A program made the translations under genes and the position numbers. The notes under the pieces were generated by a model. It was not told the origin of the DNA. It saw only the letters and a program-made list of their open reading frames with translations, and did no database searches. From NCBI GenBank assembly GCA_900553855.1, contig USFG01000002.1, positions 101,740 through 165,739 on the forward strand: a stretch of 64,000 nt of DNA. The letters run 5' to 3'. Numbering within the stretch: the stretch's first letter is position 1; each line of letters opens with the position of its first letter. Source of the stretch: an uncultured Mycoplasmatota bacterium (GTDB taxonomy: Bacteria; Bacillota_I; Bacilli_A; RF39; UBA660). Positions 1 to 8,214 of the stretch are shown here, one piece after another.

Positions 1-1898
1 TCAACCACACCATCTTTATTAACATCAGCAGCTTCTCTATAACCATCAGTTAATTTATTAACCCCTAAAATATCTTTTTGTACTTTAAGTAAATCAACAA
101 TATCTATATTTCCATCACCATTATTATCTCCATATATAACAATAGTATAAGTTTTCTCTCCATTGCCTTTTAATTTTAATGTCATTCCAGTAGATAATAT
201 TTTATTTTCGCTAATTTCTGCTATCATCGTTGGATAATTTAAATTTATCTGACTAATAAATGAACTAGCATCTATATTTTCATCAAAACGACTTATATAA
301 TTATTTTTTATATTAATTTGTAAATTAGATAATACTTCATCAGGACTATATAATATTTCTTCTCTTTTTTGAATTAATATTGTATAAGTTTTTTTATCAC
401 CTGATGCACTTGTTACAACAACATCAAGCTTTGTTTCATCGTTATCTAAAGTTTTCTCACCAATTCCTTCAACTTTTGCATTAACATTAGTAGCAGTAGC
501 GTTAACAGTTACTTTATTAACATCTTTAGAAATATAGCATGTGTAATTAGTTGCACTGCTTGTAAATGATGGCATTAAATTACAACCTGTAACACTTAAA
601 CTAGCTAAAGTATTATCTTCATTATAATTAACATCTAACGTTGTTAAAGTAGGCATATCTCCCTTAAATACCGGTATTGAAAATATAAAACCAGTATCAA
701 TTAAACCATTATCATAATAACCTTCATAATAATTAAATGATTCACTATAAGGTGCTCTAACATTTTGCATATATTGAGTACTATAATAAGTTTCCCCCGC
801 TAAATCAAATTTTTGTAAATATAATGTACTTTGTTTATATTCAGTAACATATCTACTTAATAAATTTCCACCATCAACAATTGCCGCATAAGGACTATTC
901 CAATTTTTCTTTTTAGCATAAGCAAGCCCAGATCTAATAATATCAGTTTGTGTCTTACCACTAGCATTTATATTAAAGAAATTATAATAACCAGGATACT
1001 CTGCATTATCTCCACTTGATAAAACAGATCCTCTTGTTCCTTGTTCTTGAATTGCTCTTGCAACTAAATGAACCGGACTTACACCATTTTTCTTAGCAGA
1101 ATCCATAAATGTTCTAGCATAACTTACTTCAACCTTTTCATTACTATCATTATAATAAAAAGTATTACCTTCCATAAATGTTCCTCTAAGCATTGTTTGT
1201 ACTAATTCTTCTGTATGAATACTTTCTTTATAAGCAAGTTCTTCAAACATAAAAACTCTTTCATCATTCAAGAAATTTCTTGGATCTAAATAAAATTTTA
1301 TAGTTTGCTTACTAGCAGCATACCATCCACCTTCAAATGTAATCCATTTTCCATCGCTATATGCTCCATCTTCAGTACTTCTAAGTGTTTCATTAGATCC
1401 ATTAATTAAATTAAGGTTTACATATCTAGTTTCTCCAGCAACTACTTCATCAAAAGTAGCATTAACATTATAAGGCATAAATTCCCACGTAGGATGAACA
1501 CTCTTTAAAACCGCTAAATTCCTAGCATATGATTCTGGAAATCCTTTATTTATATATTCAGTAATTAAACTATCACTAATTGTATATTCCTTAACATCCA
1601 CAAATGAGATAGAACTATTTCCTTTAGTAATAAATCCTTCATACCAAAATCCACTATACTGTAATCTAATCTTATAAAAATTACCTTCTTCTCCAATTAT
1701 TTCAAACGCTCTTGGATAAGAAATACTTATCTTACTACCAGTATCACTTAAAATTCTATCACAATGACTACTAGCACATTTTCTAACATAAACATCAGTA
1801 ACACCCTTTGCTATTACTCCTTGTTTATATGTAGTATCTGCACTTACAGATGTAACAAAACAAAATAATAATAACAATAAATATTTAAAATACTTCAT
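1..1898 (-). CDS. Secreted peptidoglycan glucosaminidase with cadherin-like domain and dockerin (3' end outside window)
   Basis: This open frame starts at the ATG at 1898 and runs off the left edge; 632 residues are visible. A signal peptide of about 21 residues (Lys followed by a run of Leu, ending SVSA) is followed by an SH3-like domain (about 28-85). Next comes a GH73-type N-acetylglucosaminidase domain (about 130-340) with the motif ARAIQEQG, whose Glu is the expected catalytic acid. After it sits a cadherin-like beta-sandwich domain (about 430-525). The C-terminus begins a type I dockerin, with calcium-loop motifs GDNNGDGNIDIVDLLKVQK and the start of a second loop, DVNKDGVV. By family it would cleave glycan strands at the cell surface, and the dockerin would dock it to a cohesin. 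It is the last gene on this strand here and is separated from the next operon by a terminator. Domain calls come from reading the sequence and are fairly secure; the cohesin partner is unknown. Confidence 0.85.
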   Translation of the reverse strand, partial: MKYFKYLLLLLFCFVTSVSADTTYKQGVIAKGVTDVYVRKCASSHCDRILSDTGSKISISYPRAFEIIGEEGNFYKIRLQYSGFWYEGFITKGNSSISFVDVKEYTISDSLITEYINKGFPESYARNLAVLKSVHPTWEFMPYNVNATFDEVVAGETRYVNLNLINGSNETLRSTEDGAYSDGKWITFEGGWYAASKQTIKFYLDPRNFLNDERVFMFEELAYKESIHTEELVQTMLRGTFMEGNTFYYNDSNEKVEVSYARTFMDSAKKNGVSPVHLVARAIQEQGTRGSVLSSGDNAEYPGYYNFFNINASGKTQTDIIRSGLAYAKKKNWNSPYAAIVDGGNLLSRYVTEYKQSTLYLQKFDLAGETYYSTQYMQNVRAPYSESFNYYEGYYDNGLIDTGFIFSIPVFKGDMPTLTTLDVNYNEDNTLASLSVTGCNLMPSFTSSATNYTCYISKDVNKVTVNATATNVNAKVEGIGEKTLDNDETKLDVVVTSASGDKKTYTILIQKREEILYSPDEVLSNLQINIKNNYISRFDENIDASSFISQINLNYPTMIAEISENKILSTGMTLKLKGNGEKTYTIVIYGDNNGDGNIDIVDLLKVQKDILGVNKLTDGYREAADVNKDGVV

Positions 1899-1930
1899 TT
1901 CTACATCTCCATCTTCACTATAATTATATC

Positions 1931-1960
1931 AAAAAAGATAATACATTTAAGCATTATCTT
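1931..1960 (-). terminator. Intrinsic terminator after the 91-aa gene
   Basis: AAGATAAT (1935-1942) pairs with ATTATCTT (1953-1960) and is followed on the minus strand by a run of T (1931-1936). It closes the two-gene unit 1984-3803. Confidence 0.75.
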
Positions 1961-1983
1961 ATTAATTATACATTATTTTACAC

Positions 1984-2259
1984 TTATAATTTTTCAATAA
2001 CTTTATGATTTTTTTCCAAACATCTAATTAAATCTTCTTTATCATACTTAGAAAAAATATTTCTTAATTTATCTGGATTAATTAAAAACATTTGTAAGTG
2101 ATTAACAAAAACATCATGTTCATTAGTTAATTTAAGTTCTCTAACCGTACTAAAATTTTCTTTTACAACTAAAGGAAACAAAGTTAAACTTTCTACTAAA
2201 GCAGGATTAATATTATTTATTTCTTCATTACTTAATCCAAGATCAGTTAAATAATCCAT
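1984..2259 (-). CDS. Small helical protein of unknown function
   Basis: This 91-residue protein has no signal peptide or membrane segment. It contains a stretch reading LGLSNEEINNINP followed by amphipathic helices. Its ATG overlaps the stop of the upstream 514-aa gene by one base (TAATG), so the two are probably translationally coupled. The 'slope-and-proline' helix pattern resembles the helical repeats at the C-terminus of the upstream protein, so the two may interact or may derive from one protein. I do not recognise a named family. It ends just before a terminator. Confidence 0.7.
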   Translation of the reverse strand: MDYLTDLGLSNEEINNINPALVESLTLFPLVVKENFSTVRELKLTNEHDVFVNHLQMFLINPDKLRNIFSKYDKEDLIRCLEKNHKVIEKL

Positions 2260-3803
2260 TATAAATTACCAGCCTTTCCAATATCACTTAAATGTTTTGC
2301 TTTTATAATAATATCAGTTATATCAGCTTTACTAATATTCATTCCATAACTATTAATTACTTCATTTAAATCAATTAACCTAATTTTAGGTAATGTACCA
2401 AGTACTAATGAAATATTATGAACAGATTGACCACTAATTAATAATTTACTTATAATTGAATCTAATTCACTACTATCCATTTCAAATACATTGGGATTTG
2501 TATAAATAGCATCTAATTCAATATTATTTTTTCTTAAAACTTCTAATACTTTAGTAAAACTAATTGGACTAAATACACTTCTAATATATTTTTGATTTTC
2601 CTCACTAAATCTATCAAAATCTAATTTATTTGTAATAAAGAAATTACTAACTATATCAGGACTATTTTTCTTACTACTATTTCCGAATATATCCAAGTTT
2701 GTTAATCCAGTATGACCATCTTCTTCATCTTTATTATTTAAAAATTTAAAATCGTTTACTTCACTACTTTTATCTTCATCACTTTCTAATGACTTGCCAA
2801 ATATATTTTCATATTCTTTATCAATAGAATCATTTAATGTTTTAAAATCAATTGTATTATCTTTTTGAGTAGCAAATAATGAACTAATTGTATCATCAAA
2901 ATGAGTATCTTCTAAATCTTCTTCTTTTATTAAATCTTCTTCGCTAGTTTTTTCATCGAATATATTTTGATTATCATCATCTAACTTAAAATCAAACTTA
3001 CTATCAAATGAATTCAAATTCATATCTTCATCTTTTAAGAATAATGAACTATCATTTTCTAATTCAGGGCTTTCTTCTTCTTTAACTAAATCACTTTCAT
3101 TAGATATTTCTTTATCAGTAGTTTCTTCTACCTCTACTTCATCATCTTTCTTTTCTTCTGAAGTTTTATCAGTATCTTCACTACTTTCTTCTTTATCAAT
3201 AGAAGCTATTTCATCGAATACAGGACTATCATCTATTGGCTCATCTATAATAGGTACATCTGTTTCAACTTCTTCGTCAGTAATTGGTAAATAAACTAAT
3301 GATTCAGAATTATTTTCTGAATATTCAATAATTTTATTTATCTCTCCACTATAATACTCTAAAGCAATACTTACAGAATCAAATCTATCTTTTTTATCTT
3401 TCTTATCTTTCTTTAAATTAATTAATAATTCTTTAATAGTTCTAGCCCTATCAGTAAGTTCATTAATTTTTTCAACTTGCTTAGCAATTTCTTTTTGTTT
3501 GCTAACAATTTTCGCATTAATTTCTTTAGTACCTACTTCTACAATTGCATCTAATCCCTTATTACCATAATTTTCTTTAAGATCGTTTAAATCTTTTTCA
3601 AAAGATGCAATTTCCTCTTCTAAACCAGCAATATGAGCTTTATACTCATCAACATTTGTTTTATATCCTTTAGCTTCATCAATTTTAGAATCTATTCTTT
3701 GCTGAACAACTTCTAAAGCTGAACTAAGTTCATCTTTTTCATTAGATAAATCATTTAATATACTTTTTAATCTTCCATTTATTTCATTAATTTTTTCTAG
3801 CAT
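2259..3803 (-). CDS. Coiled-coil acidic protein with C-terminal helical repeats
   Basis: This is a 514-residue protein of unknown function. Residues 1-150 form a heptad-rich coiled coil with many Glu/Lys. Residues 170-370 are very acidic low-complexity sequence rich in Asp, Glu and Ser. Residues 385-514 form a compact all-helical module (KVLEVLRKNNIELDAIYTNP... then LISGQSVHNISLVLGTLPKI) reminiscent of mTERF-like or ARM-like repeats. The ATG at 3803 is preferred over an in-frame TTG at 3812 because an AGG lies 9 bases upstream of it. It is transcribed after the Tad operon terminator and is coupled to the downstream 91-aa gene. A structural or regulatory role near the secretion machine is only inferred from position. 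Confidence 0.75.
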   Translation of the reverse strand: MLEKINEINGRLKSILNDLSNEKDELSSALEVVQQRIDSKIDEAKGYKTNVDEYKAHIAGLEEEIASFEKDLNDLKENYGNKGLDAIVEVGTKEINAKIVSKQKEIAKQVEKINELTDRARTIKELLINLKKDKKDKKDRFDSVSIALEYYSGEINKIIEYSENNSESLVYLPITDEEVETDVPIIDEPIDDSPVFDEIASIDKEESSEDTDKTSEEKKDDEVEVEETTDKEISNESDLVKEEESPELENDSSLFLKDEDMNLNSFDSKFDFKLDDDNQNIFDEKTSEEDLIKEEDLEDTHFDDTISSLFATQKDNTIDFKTLNDSIDKEYENIFGKSLESDEDKSSEVNDFKFLNNKDEEDGHTGLTNLDIFGNSSKKNSPDIVSNFFITNKLDFDRFSEENQKYIRSVFSPISFTKVLEVLRKNNIELDAIYTNPNVFEMDSSELDSIISKLLISGQSVHNISLVLGTLPKIRLIDLNEVINSYGMNISKADITDIIIKAKHLSDIGKAGNL

Positions 3804-3854
3804 TGTTACCAACCTACCTTATTCTAAAAAGAGTATACCATATTTTACACTAAA

Positions 3855-3880
3855 AAAACAATGATAATTATCATTGTTTT
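3855..3880 (-). terminator. Terminator at the end of the Tad operon
   Basis: A perfect 26-bp palindrome (AAAACAATGATAA and its complement) lies immediately 3' of the 187-aa gene and is followed on the minus strand by further T residues. It overlaps the stop codon of that gene, a habit seen repeatedly in this genome. Confidence 0.8.
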
Positions 3881-4442
3881 ACTTATTTTTTAACGCATTT
3901 AATCTTTCCATAAAACTTTCACTACTTAAATCACTATTTTCTTTAACTTTTGGAAGTTCTATTTCATCTTCTTTACTTTCTTTAATTTTATTTTCTTGAT
4001 TTTCATAAAGTGCATCTAAAGCATCAACATCATTAACTTTAACTTCATTATTATCTTCATGTTCAATTTCTTTTACGTCTTCATTCTTAGGAATATCATT
4101 ACTAATATTTGTCTCTTCAATAACTTCTTCCACTTTTTGTTCTTCTTTTGTTTTTTCATCAACCACACTTTGAACTTCAACTTTTTTATCATCAATATTC
4201 TCTTGAGCTTTTGGTTCTGAGACAGGTTTTGATTCAACTTGAATATTTTCTTGAACTACTGTTTCTGAGGCAGGTTTTGATTCAACTTTAATATCCTCTT
4301 TAGCTTGTTTTTTACCTTTCTTAATATTAATAATAATTAACACAATTAATATTAATGCAATAGATCCAGTAATAGCATAAAAATACAACATTCCATTATC
4401 TGAATTATAAATAAGCTCTAAAAATTTTTTTATATTTTCCAT
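3879..4442 (-). CDS. Single-pass membrane protein with long acidic cytoplasmic tail
   Basis: This 187-residue protein has one transmembrane helix (about residues 20-41, ITGSIALILIVLIIINI). A highly charged tail follows, rich in Glu, Lys and Val, with an imperfect repeat (ESKPVSEPKAQENI type, two copies). The C-terminus, EIELPKV...ERLNALKNK, resembles that of the 270-aa membrane protein at 18690-19502, which also carries EIELPK. It is the last gene of the Tad-like operon, 12 bases after tadC, so it may be an accessory or scaffold part of the secretion machine. I do not recognise a family. Confidence 0.7.
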   Translation of the reverse strand: MENIKKFLELIYNSDNGMLYFYAITGSIALILIVLIIINIKKGKKQAKEDIKVESKPASETVVQENIQVESKPVSEPKAQENIDDKKVEVQSVVDEKTKEEQKVEEVIEETNISNDIPKNEDVKEIEHEDNNEVKVNDVDALDALYENQENKIKESKEDEIELPKVKENSDLSSESFMERLNALKNK

Positions 4443-4454
4443 AAATTCTCCTTT

Positions 4455-5246
4455 TTATCTCGTCGTAAATATCATCATTATTGAAATAACCAATAATATC
4501 ATAACACCTATTGTAGTTGAAACAAGCATAACTCTTGTTTTACTTTCCATAGTTTCAAGTCTAGCTTTATATCTATTCTCTCTTGCTTTTTGTTGTAAGC
4601 TTGAAATATTTCTTGAAAAAGTAAGCAATTGTTCTTGTTTTCTTTCTTGACTACCTAAACTAAGACGATACAATAATCTCATCATTCTCATTGAATCTCT
4701 AACCGGATATTCTTTTGCAAAATCCATATATGGGTTAATTGAAGAATCTCCCGCATTTATTTTTTCAAGTAATTCAAGTAAGCCATTTCTAAATATTTCA
4801 GGCGCTTCATTAACTGATTTTCCAAGTGCTACTGGAACAGTATAATGTTGTACTAATATTTCCAAACTTTTTAAGTAATAAGGAAGCATCATATCTATTT
4901 GACTTAAATGAGCCTTATAATATCTTTTTATTTGAAAATAAGGTAACTTAAATACTCCATAAGCAGCAATAAGTGTTATTATAACTTTAATATATGATAA
5001 ATCAGCAATAAAGAAAAGAATCAACAAAAACATAACAAGCATACCATTTCTTAATCTAGCATTATATATACTTTGAATATCAACAGCATCTCCATATTTT
5101 GCTTTTAAATAAAAATCATAATCCTTTTCTTTCATTTTAATAAAGATATCTTTATTATCATTTAAAAATTTATTAGTACTAATACTTCCATTATATTCAA
5201 GAATTACATAAAGAAGAACACCTAATATTAAAACCTCTATTAACAT
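4455..5246 (-). CDS. tadC: TadC-like inner-membrane platform protein of Tad secretion system
   Basis: A 263-residue membrane protein with the layout of the T2SSF/TadC family. A hydrophobic N-terminus is followed by two helices around residues 70-103, a cytoplasmic helical domain (LEILVQHYTVPVALGKSVNEAP... DSMRMMRLLYRLSLGSQERK) and a C-terminal transmembrane helix (VSTTIGVMILLVISIMMIF). In Tad systems TadB and TadC form the membrane platform moved by the TadA ATPase during assembly of thin pili or secretion. It sits 2 bases after the TadB-like gene in a tight operon. Similarity is by architecture and context, so the B versus C assignment could be swapped. Confidence 0.75.
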   Translation of the reverse strand: MLIEVLILGVLLYVILEYNGSISTNKFLNDNKDIFIKMKEKDYDFYLKAKYGDAVDIQSIYNARLRNGMLVMFLLILFFIADLSYIKVIITLIAAYGVFKLPYFQIKRYYKAHLSQIDMMLPYYLKSLEILVQHYTVPVALGKSVNEAPEIFRNGLLELLEKINAGDSSINPYMDFAKEYPVRDSMRMMRLLYRLSLGSQERKQEQLLTFSRNISSLQQKARENRYKARLETMESKTRVMLVSTTIGVMILLVISIMMIFTTR

Positions 5247-5248
5247 AA

Positions 5249-6142
5249 CTATTCTCCTCCTGTATCTTCATTATAGTATTTTTCACCATTAAGCAAGAAG
5301 TATGAATTAACAACTATTATTAAATGTAAAATTATAACTACATAAATTTTATTAAGCATGCTAATATAATTTTCTACACCAAGTAACGTTTGAGTTAACA
5401 TAACAAGTAAATAAAGTGCTATACCAAAGGTTAAGAATCTCTTATGAAAATTAGCTCTATCCATTTTATCTCTATAAACACCTTCTACTAATTGATCGAT
5501 ATCTAAAAGCATATTTTCTAAAGCCTCTCCAGAATCTCTACTACCTTCTTTAGTAATTTGTAAAAATAATTGATGCATATTTTTAACCATATAATATGGA
5601 TATTTTTCATTAAAATAATTTATAGATTCATCAATAGTACCATTATCATAACTCATTTTAATCATTTTCTTAACATCATCAAGTACTGGATTTTCTAATA
5701 CTCCACTATCTCTAACACCCTCTAATGCTTTAACAAAACTTTGTGTAGTATTAAATTCCATAATTACATTTGTTGTATAAACTTGAATTTGTTCAAATAC
5801 AAACTCACTATAAACTCTTTTACATCTTAAATAAGCTAAATAAGGAATAAATAAAACAGCAGCAGTGCCATAAAATATAGCCCAAAATATACTATAAAAA
5901 TATAAATATCCTACACCAGCACCAAAGCCACCAAATAACACAATCTGTGTAATATATTGTTTAGTTGTATATTCCTCACCTAACTCAATAGATTTTTGTC
6001 TAACAGTTTTAAAAGAAAAAGGAGCATATTTGTCATAGATACCAGTTACACCTTTTAAAAATGTTTCGTATATTTTTTCACCTTCATTTTTACGATAAGT
6101 AATAATGAAAATGCCAATTATTATTAATATAACTAATTCCAT
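5249..6142 (-). CDS. tadB: TadB-like inner-membrane platform protein of Tad secretion system
   Basis: A 297-residue protein with an N-terminal membrane helix, a helical pair around residues 68-105, a T2SSF-type cytoplasmic domain with the segment LFLQITKEGSRDSGEALENMLLDID, and two C-terminal helices. The segment matches the conserved 'G.....AL..la..i' region of GspF/TadB proteins. It lies between the TadA-like ATPase and the TadC-like gene, the usual Tad order. It should act in the cytoplasmic membrane with TadC as the anchor of the ATPase. Confidence 0.8.
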   Translation of the reverse strand: MELVILIIIGIFIITYRKNEGEKIYETFLKGVTGIYDKYAPFSFKTVRQKSIELGEEYTTKQYITQIVLFGGFGAGVGYLYFYSIFWAIFYGTAAVLFIPYLAYLRCKRVYSEFVFEQIQVYTTNVIMEFNTTQSFVKALEGVRDSGVLENPVLDDVKKMIKMSYDNGTIDESINYFNEKYPYYMVKNMHQLFLQITKEGSRDSGEALENMLLDIDQLVEGVYRDKMDRANFHKRFLTFGIALYLLVMLTQTLLGVENYISMLNKIYVVIILHLIIVVNSYFLLNGEKYYNEDTGGE

Positions 6143-6157
6143 AACAAATTACCCTTT

Positions 6158-7279
6158 CTATTTTTTATTTTCTATTTCAACTATATTTTCTTTAGAATCC
6201 CCATTATTAACACTTCCTAAATTAAATGTATCTTTGGGAAGAATTACACCTTGTAATTCAAGATATTCTAACAAATACTTAGTTGGATTTTTAATAACAA
6301 ATCCTCCTCCAATATTTTTTCTATAAATAACATTGGAACATGGATTATTATTTTCATCTACATAAAATTCACAAACTTCCATTATTTCTCTTTGAAAACG
6401 TCCTAATTCCTTAGACATATAGCCTTTAACACACACTGCCAATTGTACATATCTATGAATTGTTGATAAGAACTGTGTAACGTCTTGATTGCTTTCTAAA
6501 AGTGAATATAAACGCATCGGAACACTGGAAGCTTTATCTGCATGAATTGTTGATAAAATATTATGTCCAGAAGATATTGAGTTTCTTACTGCCATAACTG
6601 CTTCAGCAGATCTAACCTCTGATAGTAAAATCCATTTTGGGTTTTGTCTCATACATGTAACTAAAACATCAGAGTAAGATGCAATATTATTTGTCTTCAT
6701 TGCAACTATATCCCTATTTGGAAAAATTTTATCTAAGTGAAGTTCTAACGTATCTTCAATTGTAATTATTTTTTCATTTTCTTTTGTATGTGATGCTAAA
6801 TATTTAACAAGCTCAGTTTTACCAGATCCAGTTTCACCTGCAACTAATATGTTGCAATGTCCTTCAACACATTTCATTAAGAAATCATGAATTTGAATAG
6901 TACAATATTTCTCATTAATTAATTTATTCTTATTAAGTCTAATCTTAGCTGGAGTTTTACGTATAACACATGCTATTCCATTAGTAGCAATAGATTCATG
7001 AATAAAGTTCATACGTAACTCAGCAGACTCAGCATCCAAGAATGGATGAGCCATATTAAATGTTTTACCCATTACATTTGAACACTGGAACGCTAACTTT
7101 TCCATTAATGCATTATTAATTTCTGGTCTATCAACTCTATAAACACCTTTATCTAATGTCTTAAGCCAAACTTGTCCACCATTACTATAAGAAATATCGG
7201 TAATGTTATCATCTTTTAAAAATTCATTCAAGGGTCCAAAATCTAATTCATCAAATAAATTATTATTCAAACCAATCAC
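6158..7279 (-). CDS. tadA: TadA/CpaF-type secretion ATPase
   Basis: A 373-residue P-loop ATPase of the type II/IV secretion family, CpaF/TadA branch. Walker A is GETGSGKTE (about residues 147-155). The Walker B region is WILLSEVRSAEA, and the His-box-like segment GHNILSTIHADKASSVPMRL follows. The N-terminal domain is shorter than in proteobacterial TadA, which often exceeds 450 residues, as is common in Gram-positive versions. In the second conserved block Ser replaces the usual Gly before Glu (SEVR instead of GEVR). It energises assembly of Tad-type pili in the cytoplasm. It abuts the CpaB-like gene upstream (no gap) and the platform genes downstream. Confidence 0.9.
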   Translation of the reverse strand: MIGLNNNLFDELDFGPLNEFLKDDNITDISYSNGGQVWLKTLDKGVYRVDRPEINNALMEKLAFQCSNVMGKTFNMAHPFLDAESAELRMNFIHESIATNGIACVIRKTPAKIRLNKNKLINEKYCTIQIHDFLMKCVEGHCNILVAGETGSGKTELVKYLASHTKENEKIITIEDTLELHLDKIFPNRDIVAMKTNNIASYSDVLVTCMRQNPKWILLSEVRSAEAVMAVRNSISSGHNILSTIHADKASSVPMRLYSLLESNQDVTQFLSTIHRYVQLAVCVKGYMSKELGRFQREIMEVCEFYVDENNNPCSNVIYRKNIGGGFVIKNPTKYLLEYLELQGVILPKDTFNLGSVNNGDSKENIVEIENKK

Positions 7280-8101
7280 CTACTCATTATAACATTTTTG
7301 ATCTATATCACTTATTATAGTGTTGAATGTATCATCTGATTTACTTTCAATAAATTCCTGCATTTCTGTACTTGTAATCTTTGTTTCACCATGATTTTCT
7401 GTATATTCTTGGTTTCTTGGTACAGGGAAAATCTTAATTGAATTTGATCTAATATTATCTGCTTTAGTAAGTAATATAAACATTTTATTTGGAACACTAA
7501 AAATTAATTCAGCTGGTTCTCTATTCTTAGATGCTGATGAAAATACACTAACACCATCACTATCTCTTACATCTCTAACCTTAATACTTTCTATGAATTT
7601 AGTAACTATAACTTGACCACTATCATTTGTTGCCGAAACAAATAAATCAATATAATCTCCTGGCATAATTGAATTAGCATATGTTGTATGCATATTAACC
7701 GCTAAACTATATACAGTATGACATTCTTCTAAATCAACGGTAATATAGTTAGGTTTTTGTTCTTCAGTCATAACTTCTGTTTTATAAAATAATCCGCCTT
7801 CAGCAACCGTTGTATCATATGAAACATATTTACCTATCAATTGTGCTTTACTAGTAACTAAATTAGGGGTTTGATCTACAAAACTTTTACTAACTTTAAT
7901 CATTCCAATCATACTATCAGTAATTAAAGTATTACTAGCAATTTCTACCTTCGCATAAGGTATTTGTTGTGGCTCAACAGCCTGTTTAACTCTTATATTA
8001 TAACCAAAATAAAGAACAACAATTCCAATAATAACACCTAAAATTGTAACTGTATTCTTATTTCCTAAAAATCTTTTAATACTAATCATTATATTTCCCA
8101 T
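7280..8101 (-). CDS. cpaB: CpaB/RcpC-like SAF-domain pilus assembly protein
   Basis: A 273-residue protein with a cytoplasmic start, one N-terminal transmembrane helix (about residues 17-33) and a SAF domain (about 47-110, with PYAKVEIASNTLITDSMI). A beta-rich CpaB/RcpC domain follows, containing MPGDYIDLFVS. In Tad systems CpaB sits outside the membrane and is needed for pilus assembly. It is the first gene of the operon cpaB-tadA-tadB-tadC-187aa, which begins after a terminator that separates it from the pilin-like gene. Assignment to the family is good; the exact role in a Gram-positive cell is inferred. Confidence 0.85.
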   Translation of the reverse strand: MGNIMISIKRFLGNKNTVTILGVIIGIVVLYFGYNIRVKQAVEPQQIPYAKVEIASNTLITDSMIGMIKVSKSFVDQTPNLVTSKAQLIGKYVSYDTTVAEGGLFYKTEVMTEEQKPNYITVDLEECHTVYSLAVNMHTTYANSIMPGDYIDLFVSATNDSGQVIVTKFIESIKVRDVRDSDGVSVFSSASKNREPAELIFSVPNKMFILLTKADNIRSNSIKIFPVPRNQEYTENHGETKITSTEMQEFIESKSDDTFNTIISDIDQKCYNE

Positions 8102-8168
8102 TTTTATCCTCCTATATTCTAATAAATTATATCACACATATTTTTATCTTATCAAGTACCAATACCAA

Positions 8169-8203
8169 AAAAACTTTTTCAGTTATTCACCAAAAAAGTT
8201 TTT
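8169..8203 (-). terminator. Terminator between pilin-like gene and Tad operon
   Basis: AAAAACTTTTT (8169-8179) pairs with AAAAAGTTTTT (8193-8203), with more T residues following on the minus strand. It lies just after the stop of the pilin-like gene, so some transcripts probably stop here and others read through into cpaB. Confidence 0.65.
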
Positions 8204-8214
8204 AAAACATATTT

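Noticed and set aside
3855..3880. Palindrome with GATAATTATC resembling a Fur box.
   Set aside because: It sits at the end of an operon, overlaps a stop codon and is followed by T residues, so it is better explained as a terminator.
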